Shown: positions 8,084 to 17,794, counted from the stretch's first letter. The stretch is DNA of 64,000 nucleotides from Erysipelothrix sp. HDW6A (GCF_011400295.1 NZ_CP049859.1:868001-932000); one strand, 5' to 3'. Numbers and translations: made by a program. The notes: generated by a model from the letters alone, not told the origin.

Positions 8084-8449
8084 ATGAAAATCGTATATGA
8101 CAGTTTAACAGGACAGTGTGAGAGATTTGCTCTTAAAGTGTCCGAAGACGCAGAGAGTATTCTAGATTATGATGGCGATGATTCAGAACTCTTTTTAATT
8201 ACTCGATCATGGGATTTTGGTAAAGTTACAGATGAAACATTTGAATTTTTAGATACCTATGCCCCAAAAGTCGTAGGTTTAGCAGTAGGTGGCAATCGAA
8301 ACTGGGGAACTAATTTCGGTGCAGCAGGTGATAAGATTAATGCTCAATTTGGAATTGAATTGGTATTAAAGTTTGAAGGTTCAGGATTTTCCAATGATGT
8401 CACTATTGTTAAAGAATGGATTGAATCATATAAGGAGGATGCAGCATGA
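8084..8449 (+). CDS. nrdI: flavodoxin-like NrdI, class Ib ribonucleotide reductase activator
   Basis: A 121-residue FMN protein that delivers the oxidant used to build the dimanganese tyrosyl radical in NrdF. The flavodoxin-like start KIVYDSLTGQCERFA and the GLAVGGNRNWG loop near the flavin match NrdI. It is first in the nrdI-nrdE-nrdF-nrdH-like operon, with a 4-bp overlap (ATGA) into nrdE. Its presence supports a class Ib enzyme. Confidence 0.94.
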   Translation: MKIVYDSLTGQCERFALKVSEDAESILDYDGDDSELFLITRSWDFGKVTDETFEFLDTYAPKVVGLAVGGNRNWGTNFGAAGDKINAQFGIELVLKFEGSGFSNDVTIVKEWIESYKEDAA

Positions 8450-10554
8450 GTGTTAAAGTAAATCAAATCCCTGAGTGGGTCATATTAAACAATCAGATCT
8501 TAGATGCTGATGGTAATGTTAAAGATTTAAATAAAGATAAAGAAGCGGTACGTTCTTATTTCCTAAACTATGTAAATAAACATACGCAGTTTTTTCATTC
8601 ATTAAAAGAAAAATTAGATTATATGGTAGAGAATGAATACTATGAGAAAGAATTCTTAGATAAGTATTCATTTGAACAAATTCAAGCAATTTATGATATT
8701 GCTTATGATGCGAAATTTAGATTCCCAACATACATGGGTGCTTTCAAGTTCTACAATGATTATGCAATGAAGTCAAATGATGAACGTCGTGTATTCTTAG
8801 AACGATATGAAGATCGTTTATCAGTGATTGCTTTATATCATGCTGATGGTGATTTTGAATTAGCGAAACGTTTAATTAAGTCATTAATTGCACAAGATTT
8901 TACACCAGCTACACCGACCTTACTTAATACTGGTAAGAAAAAACGTGGAGAATTCGTATCTTGTTTCTTACTTGAAGTAGATGACTCACTAAATGATATT
9001 GCTCGTGTTCAAGAGTTCGCAATGCAACTTTCAAAACTAGGTGGTGGTGTATCCATCAACCTAACAAACTTACGTGCTAAAGGAGAGTCGATTAAAGACA
9101 TTCCTGGGGTTGCTAAAGGGGTTGTAGGGGTTGCTAAGCTTCTTGATAATGCCTTCCGTTATGCGGACCAAATGGGTCAACGTCAAGGTGCTGGAGCGGT
9201 TTACCTCAACGTATTCCACAGTGACATCGAAGATTTTCTATCAACTAAGAAATTAAACGCTGATGATGATGTCCGTGTAAAAACTTTATCAATGGGTGTA
9301 GTAATGCCAGATAAGATGATTGAACTTGCACGTGAAGATAAAGATATGTATGTCTTCTATCCTCATACAGTATTTAAAGAATATGGTATCCCATTCTCAG
9401 ATATCGCAATTGATATGGAGAAATGGTATGACGCGTTAGTAGAAAACCCAAATGTTCGTAAACGTAAAATTAATCCACGTAAACTCTTTGATATGATTGC
9501 GCAATTACAAGGTGAGTCAGGGTATCCTTACATCATGTATGCCGATAATGTTAATAAAGAGAACCCACTCGCAGATCCAATTAAATTCTCTAACCTCTGT
9601 ACAGAGATCCTACAACCTTCTGTAGTATCATCCTATGCAGACTATCAAAATAGAGAGGATGACAAGATTGGTCTTGATATCTCATGTAACCTTGCAAGTG
9701 GTCACATGGGTAATATGATTAAAAATAATACAATTGAAGAAACTGTTATTGCAGCGATGGAAATCATGAACTCTGTATCAGAAAAAACAAACATTGCTCA
9801 TGTTCCGGCAGTTGCACGTGCTAATAATCTCATGCGTTCCGTTGGATTTGGAATTATGGGTCACCATGGTTTTATCGCAGAGAACTATATTGCTTATGGA
9901 AGTCCAGAAGATATTGATTTAATTGATGTATTCTTTAGTTTAATTAACTTCTATAGTCTAAAATTCTCCATGCAAAAAGCTCGCGATACAGGATTACGTT
10001 TCTATGGCTTTGAGCGTTCAGATTATGCTGATGGATCATACTTTAATGATCGCGGACCTGTTCATCCAAAATATGATGTCGTTAAAGATATTCTTAAAGA
10101 TGTCGTGATTCCTACAGAAGAAGAATGGACACAGTTAAAAGATGATGTTATGACCTTTGGTTTATACAACTCCAATAGATTAGCTGTTGCACCTAACGGT
10201 TCAATTGCTTATGTCATGAGTGCAACACCATCCCTAACACCAATCAAACAACTTGTTGAAGAACGTACTTATGGTAACTCAAAAACATACTTCCCTATGC
10301 CTGCTGCAGACGTTGCTGGATTTATGTATGAGTCAGCCTATTCCATGGATAAATACCGTGTTATTGACGTCATTGCGACAGCACAGAAACACGTTGACCA
10401 AGGGATTTCATTTGAACTCTGTATAACGTCAGATGAAACAACACGAAGTCTACAAAAATATTATCTCTATGCTCATTACCAAGGAATTAAAACACTGTAC
10501 TATACTCGTACACAAAAGCTGCGTATTGATGAATGCGTTAGCTGTGCAGTTTAA
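8446..10554 (+). CDS. nrdE: class Ib ribonucleoside-diphosphate reductase, alpha subunit
   Basis: The 702-residue catalytic subunit that reduces ribonucleoside diphosphates to deoxy forms. Visible landmarks are TPATPTLLNTGKK, GGGVSINLTNLRAKGE, NLCTEILQPS with the active-site Cys, and the C-terminal redox pair CVSC just before the end. The length is normal for NrdE, which lacks the ATP cone of class Ia. It overlaps nrdI by 4 bp and is 12 bp upstream of nrdF, where GAGGAGG serves as ribosome site. Confidence 0.96.
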   Translation: MSVKVNQIPEWVILNNQILDADGNVKDLNKDKEAVRSYFLNYVNKHTQFFHSLKEKLDYMVENEYYEKEFLDKYSFEQIQAIYDIAYDAKFRFPTYMGAFKFYNDYAMKSNDERRVFLERYEDRLSVIALYHADGDFELAKRLIKSLIAQDFTPATPTLLNTGKKKRGEFVSCFLLEVDDSLNDIARVQEFAMQLSKLGGGVSINLTNLRAKGESIKDIPGVAKGVVGVAKLLDNAFRYADQMGQRQGAGAVYLNVFHSDIEDFLSTKKLNADDDVRVKTLSMGVVMPDKMIELAREDKDMYVFYPHTVFKEYGIPFSDIAIDMEKWYDALVENPNVRKRKINPRKLFDMIAQLQGESGYPYIMYADNVNKENPLADPIKFSNLCTEILQPSVVSSYADYQNREDDKIGLDISCNLASGHMGNMIKNNTIEETVIAAMEIMNSVSEKTNIAHVPAVARANNLMRSVGFGIMGHHGFIAENYIAYGSPEDIDLIDVFFSLINFYSLKFSMQKARDTGLRFYGFERSDYADGSYFNDRGPVHPKYDVVKDILKDVVIPTEEEWTQLKDDVMTFGLYNSNRLAVAPNGSIAYVMSATPSLTPIKQLVEERTYGNSKTYFPMPAADVAGFMYESAYSMDKYRVIDVIATAQKHVDQGISFELCITSDETTRSLQKYYLYAHYQGIKTLYYTRTQKLRIDECVSCAV

Positions 10555-10566
10555 GAGGAGGCTAGC

Positions 10567-11640
10567 ATGTTAAAAGAAATAATGAACAAAAGTGCAACTC
10601 GTGCTTATGATGGTGCTAACTGGAATGAACATGAAGATAACTTTACACAAACTTTTTATGAACAAAACTTAAGTCAATTCTGGCGTCCAGAAGATATTAG
10701 TTTGCAACCAGACTTGAATTTATGGGCAACACTTTCACCAGAGATTCGTACAGCTTATTCGCAAAACTTAGCCGTACTTACTTTCCTTGATACGTATCAA
10801 GGGGATATCGGAATGCCTGTTGTATCACGATCACTAGATGATGGCTTCCACCAACGTAAAGCGGTATTAAACTTTATGGCTGCTATGGAGAATGCTGTTC
10901 ATGCGAAGTCTTATTCAAATATCTTTATGACTTATCTTCAAAATGATGAGATTGATGAGATGTTTGCTTGGACTGAAACAAATAAGAACATGCAACGTAT
11001 CCTTGCGCTCATTGTGGGCTATTACGAAGACTTAGACCGTATGACATACCGTAAACGTTATGATGGTCTAGGAGAACCTGTTGATGAGTTAGAGTTTAAA
11101 GTAGCTCAATGGAAAGCAATGGTTGCTTCAGTCTTCTTAGAATCCTGTTTATTCTACAGTGGTTTCTACTACCCATTATATTTCTATGGACAAGGAAAAC
11201 TCATGCAAGCAGGGGAAATCATTAACTTGATTCTTCGTGATGAAAGTATTCACGGATTGTATGTAGGAAACTTAGCAATGGAAATCTACCAATCATTCAG
11301 TAAAGACCTTCAAGAAGAGTTATACAATTGGTTGGTAACATATCTTGATGAAATCTATCAAGAAGAAGTAGAACTCATTGAATCAATTTACGATCCTGTA
11401 GATTTATCCCATGACGTTAAGATATTTGTACGTTATAATGCTAACAAAGCAATGATGAACTTAGGATTTGAAGCTTACTATGAATATGAGGAAGTAAACC
11501 CTGTTGTATTAAATGGATTAAACACTGAGACAAAAACAATGGATAACTTCTCAATGAAAGGAAATGGGTATCAAAAGATGAAATCTGAATCATTGTCAGA
11601 TGATGACTTCATATTTGATGCACCAAAGATTACACGATGA
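10567..11640 (+). CDS. nrdF: class Ib ribonucleoside-diphosphate reductase, beta subunit
   Basis: A 357-residue radical-generating subunit. All metal-site residues appear intact: Asp75 (LTFLDTYQ), Glu108 and His112 (MENAVHAKSYS), the radical Tyr116, a Glu in VFLESCLF, and the Glu/His pair in RDESIHGLY. This is therefore the classical metal-dependent form and not the metal-free variant known from some Mollicutes. The C-terminus has an acidic DDDFIFD tail that should dock on NrdE. It overlaps the next gene by 4 bp (ATGA). Confidence 0.95.
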   Translation: MLKEIMNKSATRAYDGANWNEHEDNFTQTFYEQNLSQFWRPEDISLQPDLNLWATLSPEIRTAYSQNLAVLTFLDTYQGDIGMPVVSRSLDDGFHQRKAVLNFMAAMENAVHAKSYSNIFMTYLQNDEIDEMFAWTETNKNMQRILALIVGYYEDLDRMTYRKRYDGLGEPVDELEFKVAQWKAMVASVFLESCLFYSGFYYPLYFYGQGKLMQAGEIINLILRDESIHGLYVGNLAMEIYQSFSKDLQEELYNWLVTYLDEIYQEEVELIESIYDPVDLSHDVKIFVRYNANKAMMNLGFEAYYEYEEVNPVVLNGLNTETKTMDNFSMKGNGYQKMKSESLSDDDFIFDAPKITR

Positions 11641-11891
11641 CAAAAATTAAAATGTTGACACAAGATAACTGTCCAAAATGTATTGCATTAAAAAGTTTCT
11701 TAGAACTTGGATTACGTAATAAATATCAAGATGATATTGAAGTTGTAAAACGAGAAGAACAAGCAGATGCATTCATGGATTTAGTTCAAAAACACAAGAT
11801 TATGGCAACACCAGTACTAATTGCTGGAGATGCAGTATTAGCTGATACAAGTCCATCTAAAGTTGCTGAGTTCTTAAAAGAACACATCTAA
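11637..11891 (+). CDS. thioredoxin/glutaredoxin-like protein, probable NrdH-type reductant
   Basis: An 84-residue thioredoxin-fold protein with a CPKC active site at residues 13-16 and the cis-Pro motif MATPVLIAG. Its position as last gene of the nrd operon, overlapping nrdF by 4 bp, points to the electron donor for NrdE. It differs from classical NrdH (CVQC) in the active site and has an internal insert (ELGLRNKYQDD), so I leave the symbol blank. Confidence 0.85.
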   Translation: MTKIKMLTQDNCPKCIALKSFLELGLRNKYQDDIEVVKREEQADAFMDLVQKHKIMATPVLIAGDAVLADTSPSKVAEFLKEHI

Positions 11892-11896
11892 AAGCA

Positions 11897-11924
11897 AAGA
11901 CATCACAAGAGTGATGTCTTTTTT
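11897..11924 (+). terminator. terminator of the nrd operon
   Basis: AAGACATCAC / GTGATGTCTT (10 bp, loop AAGA) then TTTT. Confidence 0.9.
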
Positions 11925-11980
11925 GGTGGGAAAAATATCGGTGTGAAACAAGAATATGGTATGATAGGAATACATATTGA

Positions 11981-12778
11981 ATGGGCGTGATGACTTTGAA
12001 AGAAAAACTAATACAGATTTACAAAATGATGACAGCAGGGGATGCTACGCTATTCATCTATGCCTTTGCATATTCTTTAATTGTTGGGATCGCACCATTC
12101 TTAATTATTGCGGTAGTATTCTTAGGAAGTCGTTTCACCAATGTTGACGTGTTGATAGACTTCTTATCTCGTTATGTACCTGCTGATTTAATCAACCCTT
12201 TTATTGGTTATATTAGTAATTTTGATATCGAAGGACAACTGTACTTATTCATATCAATTTTATCTGTGAGTTTGTGGGTAGGTTCTAAGTCAATTTACTC
12301 GTTTATTCTTCTAAGTAGTGAATATGATGATGTAAAAGTTAGTCATATTATTCTTAGAATTTTATCCTTGTTCTACTTTATTCTGCTTATTATCACAATC
12401 ATGGGTGTAGGTTTTATTGCTACCTTATCGGGCATTGCGCTACGATTATGGATCTTACCAACAATGATTGTATTCTTTTGCATTTTCTATTTGATGACAT
12501 CCTTGCGAGTTCGCTCTTTTTTAAGGGTTCTTCCTGGAGCTGTCATTGCAAGTGGATTACTTAATGTCCTTGGTATGGTTTTCTTTAATTATGTAAATCA
12601 ATTTAGTAATTACCAAAATATTTATGGACCTTTAGCATCGGTTATGATTCTTATGATTTCATGTTGGATTATTTCCTGGATTGTATTCCTTGGATACACC
12701 GTTAATTTTGTATTGTATCCTACTGAGAGTGAAGCAACAATGTATGGGATACGTTTCCGTGCACCAAAAAAAGACTAA
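11981..12778 (+). CDS. YihY/BrkB family inner-membrane protein
   Basis: A 265-residue integral membrane protein with about six hydrophobic segments. Family features include the GIAPFLIIAVVFLG stretch after the first membrane entry, a SLWVGSKSIYSF segment and the Y-N-I-Y-G-PLASVM motif near residue 212. YihY proteins were once taken for ribonuclease BN; their role is unsettled, perhaps transport. The start is uncertain: ATG at 11981 or ATG at 11990, neither with a strong ribosome site. It converges with ybaK, the 3' ends overlapping by 4 bp. Confidence 0.85.
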   Translation: MGVMTLKEKLIQIYKMMTAGDATLFIYAFAYSLIVGIAPFLIIAVVFLGSRFTNVDVLIDFLSRYVPADLINPFIGYISNFDIEGQLYLFISILSVSLWVGSKSIYSFILLSSEYDDVKVSHIILRILSLFYFILLIITIMGVGFIATLSGIALRLWILPTMIVFFCIFYLMTSLRVRSFLRVLPGAVIASGLLNVLGMVFFNYVNQFSNYQNIYGPLASVMILMISCWIISWIVFLGYTVNFVLYPTESEATMYGIRFRAPKKD

Positions 12779-13248
12779 ACTTCTAATACATCATGGAATG
12801 ACGCATTAACACTGTTTGCTAAATCTTGTGGATTAACGATAATATGACATCCTCGACGTCCACCAGACACGAGGATTTTTTCATAATTTAAAGCTGACGT
12901 ATCGAGGATGGTAGGGAATAGTTTCTTCATTCCGATTGGAGAACATCCACCTCGTACATATCCAGTTAAGTTTAAAAGTTCTTTTAAATGAAGCAGGGCA
13001 ACTTTTTTCACACCAAAGGCTTGTGCTGCTTTCTTCATCGAAATGTGAGCATCTAATGGAATGACAACCACAAAATGATCAGTCCCTTGTTCAAGAACGA
13101 TAGTCTTAAAGATTGGAATGGTTTTATCGTCGAGGTATTGGTATGCCTTGTTTGCATCAAATTCCTCCTCAGGGTCATAATTTATGGATTCATAATCGAT
13201 TTTAAGCTGTTCTAATTTTCGCATTGCGTTAGTTTTTTTAAATTTCAT
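12775..13248 (-). CDS. YbaK/EbsC family aminoacyl-tRNA deacylase
   Basis: A 157-residue editing protein that hydrolyses mischarged tRNA, typically Cys-tRNA(Pro) in the YbaK branch. Landmarks are KTIVLEQGTDHFVVVIPLD with a conserved Lys environment, the KKVALLHLKELLNLTGYVRGG segment and SPIGMKK, then a GGRRGCHIIV C-terminus, all typical of YbaK. I start at the ATG at 13246-13248, preceded by GGTGA; four codons upstream are open but only with a TTG start. It is transcribed on its own, away from the folate operon. Confidence 0.9.
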   Translation of the reverse strand: MKFKKTNAMRKLEQLKIDYESINYDPEEEFDANKAYQYLDDKTIPIFKTIVLEQGTDHFVVVIPLDAHISMKKAAQAFGVKKVALLHLKELLNLTGYVRGGCSPIGMKKLFPTILDTSALNYEKILVSGGRRGCHIIVNPQDLANSVNASFHDVLEV

Positions 13249-13289
13249 TTTTATCACCAATATTAGTTTACCACATTTGTCCTTTTAGC

Positions 13290-13318
13290 TTGCATTGTTA
13301 AGACCAGATTGTTATCCT
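13290..13318 (+). promoter_or_regulatory. promoter of the THF-riboswitch/folT/fhs transcript
   Basis: TTGCAT (13290-13295), a 17-bp spacer and TATCCT (13313-13318). Transcription would start a few bases before the riboswitch. Confidence 0.6.
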
Positions 13319-13327
13319 TATTCTGTC

Positions 13328-13459
13328 AAGCAAAGTAAATAACATGTGTTAAGTGCTAGTGGACGCGAAGGTGCTACTAGACGAAACGAAAGTGCAGTGT
13401 GTTATTGCCTTCGGTTGCAAAACCTCTTCTTTATGATGCTTGATAAGGAAAAGAGGGTT
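13328..13459 (+). promoter_or_regulatory. tetrahydrofolate riboswitch with translational expression platform
   Basis: The leader has the core of the folT-class THF riboswitch: GTGTTAAGTG (about 13346), the P3 arm CTAGT/ACTAG (13356-13380), the ACGAAACGAAAGTGCAGT block (13381-13398) and ATTGC after P2. P2 is AATAACA paired with TGTTATT (13338-13344 with 13399-13405). P1 may be GCAA (13330-13333) with TTGC (13415-13418). Downstream, AACCTCTT (13421-13428) can pair with the ribosome site AAGAGGGTT (13451-13459), while GGTT-GCAA-AACC (13413-13424) is a competing hairpin that would free it. Ligand binding would thus block translation of the folate transporter. Confidence 0.85.
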
Positions 13460-13465
13460 CTATAT

Positions 13466-13972
13466 ATGAGAACAAAAGATTTGGTGTTTATGGCACTATT
13501 TATTGTATTGGAAGTTATTAGTACTCGTTTTCTAAGCCTTGAATTTGCAACGCTTAGAATCGGATTTACTTTCATTGCATATGCGCTTGCAGGACTGTTC
13601 TATGGTCCATTACGCGGTGGTCTAATGGCTGCTGCAGCTGATATTATTGGTATCGTTCTTTGGCCAAAAGGTGGCGTTTACTTTGTGGGATTTACAATTT
13701 CTGCATTTCTACAAGGTGCTAGTTTTGGATTCTTGAAGAGTGATGGTTCTATAGATAAACGTTTAATAGCAATACTATTGTTTGAAACAATTGGTGTTAG
13801 CTTAATACTTAATACATATTGGCTTCATATTATGTATGATAAAGCATGGATACTGTTTATTGGTCCACGTATTGTCAAAGAAGCTGTATTAATAGTTATC
13901 CGTTTCACTGTGATTCGATCTGTTGTTATTCCGTTATACAATCGTATTAAAGAAGAAAGGCTCCTAGTATGA
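13466..13972 (+). CDS. folT: ECF transporter S component, folate-specific
   Basis: A 168-residue integral membrane protein with about six helices, the substrate-binding subunit of an energy-coupling factor vitamin transporter. The segments LRIGFTFIAYALAGLFYGPLRG, ADIIG and GFTISAFLQG are typical of FolT. The start is the ATG at 13466, after the AAGAGGG that the riboswitch can hide. The shared ECF ATPases and EcfT are not in this window. The THF riboswitch upstream and the fhs gene downstream (4-bp ATGA overlap) make folate the likely substrate. Confidence 0.92.
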   Translation: MRTKDLVFMALFIVLEVISTRFLSLEFATLRIGFTFIAYALAGLFYGPLRGGLMAAAADIIGIVLWPKGGVYFVGFTISAFLQGASFGFLKSDGSIDKRLIAILLFETIGVSLILNTYWLHIMYDKAWILFIGPRIVKEAVLIVIRFTVIRSVVIPLYNRIKEERLLV

Positions 13973-15555
13973 ACTCATTAAAACACTTATTAGATGCATT
14001 AAACTTAGAAGATACAGAGGTCATGATGTATGGTCATGACAAAGCAAAGATTAGCTTAGAAGTCCTTAACCGTGAGGATAAAGGAAAAGTTATTCTTATG
14101 ACAGCAATCAATCCAACACCTTTTGGTGAAGGAAAAACAACGATGAACATTGGTTTGTCGATGGCTTTAAACGCTCTAGAATACTCTGCAATTAGTGCCT
14201 TACGTGAACCTTCAATGGGTCCTGTATTTGGTATGAAAGGTGGAGCAACAGGTGGAGGGAAAGCGCAAGTTATTCCTAAAGCTGACATTGATTTACACTT
14301 TACAGGAGATATGCATGCAATTACAGCATGTCATAACTTATTAACTGCATTATTAGAAAATCATATCTATCATGGAAACGAACTTGGTATTGATCCAGAT
14401 CGTATTCTATGGAATCGTGTACTTGATGTTAATGATCGCTCCCTACGTCGTATTGAAGTAGCGGGTCATAAATCATCATTTGATATTACAGCTGCATCTG
14501 AAATTATGGCGATTCTATGTCTTGCCAATGATTTGGAAGATTTAAGAAATCGACTCAGTAATATCTTAGTAGCATATACCGTAGATGGTAAAGAAGTAAG
14601 TGCGAAAGATTTAAATGCAGTAGGTTCAATGATGTTGGTGCTTAAAGATGCCATCAAACCAAATCTTGTATCAACTTTAGAAGCAACACCAGCTATCTTA
14701 CATGGTGGTCCATTTGCGAATATTGCACATGGTTGTAATTCTATTATCGCAACTAAAATGGCAGCTAAGTTAAGTGACTATGTCGTAACTGAAGCTGGAT
14801 TCGGTGCTGATTTAGGTGCAGAAAAATTCTTTGATATCAAGTGTCGTCTTGGAGAAATTAATCCATCAGCTACAGTTATTGTAGCGACAGTTCGTGCGTT
14901 AAAATATAACGGTGGTGTTGGTGTTAAAGAGATTGCTAATGAAAACTTAGAAGCATTAAAACTTGGTTCACAAAACCTTGTGCAACACGTGGAAAACATG
15001 AAGAAATTCAAGGTTCCTGTAGTAGTGGCGATTAATCGCTTTGATACAGATACTGATGCTGAAATTGCATACTTAGAAAGTCTTAGTGAAATACTTGGAG
15101 TTGATGTTATTCCTTGTGAGGTATTTGCTAAGGGTGGTCAAGGTGCCATTGAACTTGCACACAAGGTTGTTGAAATCTGTAATACACCAAGCAAACTTGA
15201 ATACTTATATCAAGATACAACAATTGAAGCAGCAATTAAAACTGTTGCTACAGAAATTTATCGAGCAGACAATGTAGTTTACTCAGATGAAGCAAAAGAA
15301 CAATTAAAAGAGCTTGAAGCTCGTTTCCCTGAAGGTCTTCCAGTATGTATTGCGAAAACACAATACTCATTTAGTGATGATGCTAAGAAACTCAATGCAC
15401 CTCGTGACTTTGAAGTAACAGTTCGTCAACTAAAATTAGCTGCTGGTGCTGGATTTGTAGTAGCATTACTAGGAAATGTTATGAGAATGCCGGGATTACC
15501 AAAAGTTCCTAACGCAAACCATTTGGATTATGACGGTCAAGTTATAGGAATGTAA
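13969..15555 (+). CDS. fhs: formate--tetrahydrofolate ligase
   Basis: A 528-residue cytosolic enzyme that joins formate and THF with ATP to give 10-formyl-THF, the one-carbon donor for purines and initiator tRNA. The P-loop region NPTPFGEGKTT (residues 46-56) and the REPSMGPVFGMKGGATGGG motif are present; the C-terminus VVALLGNVMRMPGLPKVPNA is typical. It is somewhat shorter than the usual 555 residues, mainly at the N-terminus. It shares a riboswitch-controlled transcript with folT. Confidence 0.96.
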   Translation: MNSLKHLLDALNLEDTEVMMYGHDKAKISLEVLNREDKGKVILMTAINPTPFGEGKTTMNIGLSMALNALEYSAISALREPSMGPVFGMKGGATGGGKAQVIPKADIDLHFTGDMHAITACHNLLTALLENHIYHGNELGIDPDRILWNRVLDVNDRSLRRIEVAGHKSSFDITAASEIMAILCLANDLEDLRNRLSNILVAYTVDGKEVSAKDLNAVGSMMLVLKDAIKPNLVSTLEATPAILHGGPFANIAHGCNSIIATKMAAKLSDYVVTEAGFGADLGAEKFFDIKCRLGEINPSATVIVATVRALKYNGGVGVKEIANENLEALKLGSQNLVQHVENMKKFKVPVVVAINRFDTDTDAEIAYLESLSEILGVDVIPCEVFAKGGQGAIELAHKVVEICNTPSKLEYLYQDTTIEAAIKTVATEIYRADNVVYSDEAKEQLKELEARFPEGLPVCIAKTQYSFSDDAKKLNAPRDFEVTVRQLKLAAGAGFVVALLGNVMRMPGLPKVPNANHLDYDGQVIGM

Positions 15556-15581
15556 GAACATCACTTCGATGTTCTTTTTTT
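15555..15581 (+). terminator. terminator of the folT-fhs operon
   Basis: AGAACATC / GATGTTCT (8 bp, loop ACTTC) followed by seven T. Confidence 0.9.
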
Positions 15582-15634
15582 ATACACTTTAATAAGTTGA
15601 ACTGTGTTAAAATGATTGGGCAAGGAGTGACACT

Positions 15635-17794
15635 ATGGAAAGAAATGTACACGATTTATTAAAACAATCGCTAACAGCTTATAAAGGACAGCAAATCGAT
15701 GCAGTATTAAAACTTGTTGAAGATGGGAATACGGTACCTTTTATTGCTCGTTATCGTAAGGAAATGACAGGAAGTCTCGATGAAGTTCAAATTCGAGAAA
15801 TAATTGATCGTTTCGAATACTTAAGTAACTTAGAGAAGCGTAAAGAAGAAGTACTACGCTTAATTGATGAACAAGGGAAACTTACAGATGAACTAACTGT
15901 TGCAATTGAGAAGGCTGATAAGCTTCAACAATTGGAAGATATCTATCGACCATACAAACAAAAACGTAGAACGAAGGCAACCATCGCTAAAGAACGAGGA
16001 CTCGAACCGATTGCATTGCGTGTTCTATCGTTACCAATGGATTTTAATGTTAAAGAATTTGAAGCATATATTAGTGAAGAGAATGAACTCTTAACTGTAG
16101 AAGACGTTATTGCAGGGGTCCATGAGATTCTTGCAGAGAGCATTGGGGATGAAGCACGTTATCGCGCTTGGATCCGTGATATGACCTTTAATACTGGAAT
16201 TGTTGCGACCAGTCTGAAAAATGCTGATAATGATGAGCGTAAAGTTTACGAAATGTATTATGAGTTTAGCCAAGCTATCTCTAAGATTGCATCTCATCGT
16301 GTTCTTGCGATTAATCGTGCAGAGAAAGAAGATGTGCTCAAAGTTAGCTTGAATGTTGAAGAAGAAACAGCGTTAAACTATATGCGCCGTTTTCAAATCG
16401 GTAATAAACAAAGTTCGACAGCTCATGACTATGTTGATGCAGCAATTGTTGACAGTTATAAACGTTTTATTGCACCAGCAATTGAAAGAGAAATCCGTAA
16501 CCAACTTACAGAAATGGCAGATGCTCAAGCAATCCATATCTTTGGTGAGAACTTACGAAATCTCTTAATGCAAGCGCCACTTAAAGGACATATTGTCATG
16601 GGATTTGACCCAGCATACCGTACAGGATGTAAACTAGGAATAGTTGATGAGACAGGGAAAGTATTAGCTGTAGATGTAATCTATCCACACAAACCAGCAC
16701 CTGAAGCTAAACAACGCCAAGCAGGACCACGATTCTTAGAACTTGTTAAGAAATATAACGTTGATACTGTTGCGATTGGTAATGGTACTGCAAGTCGTGA
16801 ATCGGAACAATTTGTATCAACACAATTGAAGAATCAAGAAGATAAAGTAAGTTATGTTATTGTAAATGAAGCAGGAGCTTCAGTCTACTCCGCATCTGAA
16901 GGAGCTCGTAAAGAATTTCCTGATTTACAAGTAGAAGAACGTTCAGCTATTAGTATTGCTCGTCGTATACAAGATCCACTTGCTGAACTTGTCAAGATTG
17001 ATCCGAAGTCTGTTGGGGTTGGACAATATCAACATGATGTATCACAAAAAGAATTAACTTCTGCTTTGGATTTCGTTGTTGAGACAACGGTTAACAGAGT
17101 TGGAGTTGATGTTAATACAGCATCGCCTGAACTCTTAGTTCATATCTCAGGGCTAACCAAAACAACAGCTCAAAACCTGGTGAATTATCGAATTGAAAAC
17201 GGAGCTTATTCAAGCCGTACAGAAATCAAATCTGTGCCACGCCTAGGACCTAAATCCTATGAACAAGCTATTGGTTTCTTAAGAATTCCTCAAGGTAAAA
17301 ATATTCTTGATAACACGGGTATTCACCCAGAAAGTTATGCTGTGGTACGCCAATTACTAAAAAATCTAGGACTTAAAGAAACGGATTTAGGCAGCGAAAA
17401 AGCTATTGAAGCTTTAAATGCTGGAAATCTGTACAGTGATGAATATGGAGTCGGTAAAGAAACATTTTACGATATCGTAAGCGCACTAAAACAACCAGGA
17501 CGAGATATGCGTGACAGTATGTCGGGACCTTTATTACGTCAAGATGTATTAAGTCTAGAAGATCTTAAAGTTGGTTTAGAACTTCAAGGTACAGTTCGTA
17601 ACGTTGTTGATTTCGGTGCCTTTGTAGATATTGGAGTTAAGCAAGATGGGCTTGTACACATTTCAAAACTAAGTAAAAACTTCGTAAAGCATCCAACAGA
17701 TGTAGTGTCGGTAGGAGATATTGTTAAAGTATGGGTTGTTGATGTTGATGTTCAAAAGGAAAGAATTCAACTATCAATGATTCCTATGAACTAG
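15635..17794 (+). CDS. tex: Tex family RNA-binding transcription accessory protein
   Basis: A 719-residue cytosolic nucleic-acid-binding protein. The order is the helical Tex N-terminal domain (VPFIARYRKEMTG near residue 35), a YqgF/RuvX-like fold beginning GFDPAYRTGCKLG near residue 322, a helix-hairpin-helix region (about 500-555) and a C-terminal S1 domain (about 645-715, GTVRNVVDFGAFVDIG). The length matches Tex. The role is in transcription or ribosome-associated RNA handling; the exact action is not settled. It is a single gene with an AAGGAG ribosome site. Confidence 0.94.
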   Translation: MERNVHDLLKQSLTAYKGQQIDAVLKLVEDGNTVPFIARYRKEMTGSLDEVQIREIIDRFEYLSNLEKRKEEVLRLIDEQGKLTDELTVAIEKADKLQQLEDIYRPYKQKRRTKATIAKERGLEPIALRVLSLPMDFNVKEFEAYISEENELLTVEDVIAGVHEILAESIGDEARYRAWIRDMTFNTGIVATSLKNADNDERKVYEMYYEFSQAISKIASHRVLAINRAEKEDVLKVSLNVEEETALNYMRRFQIGNKQSSTAHDYVDAAIVDSYKRFIAPAIEREIRNQLTEMADAQAIHIFGENLRNLLMQAPLKGHIVMGFDPAYRTGCKLGIVDETGKVLAVDVIYPHKPAPEAKQRQAGPRFLELVKKYNVDTVAIGNGTASRESEQFVSTQLKNQEDKVSYVIVNEAGASVYSASEGARKEFPDLQVEERSAISIARRIQDPLAELVKIDPKSVGVGQYQHDVSQKELTSALDFVVETTVNRVGVDVNTASPELLVHISGLTKTTAQNLVNYRIENGAYSSRTEIKSVPRLGPKSYEQAIGFLRIPQGKNILDNTGIHPESYAVVRQLLKNLGLKETDLGSEKAIEALNAGNLYSDEYGVGKETFYDIVSALKQPGRDMRDSMSGPLLRQDVLSLEDLKVGLELQGTVRNVVDFGAFVDIGVKQDGLVHISKLSKNFVKHPTDVVSVGDIVKVWVVDVDVQKERIQLSMIPMN

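Noticed and set aside
10567-11640. Metal-free class Ie NrdF as in some Mollicutes
   Set aside because: All carboxylate and His metal ligands and the radical Tyr are present.
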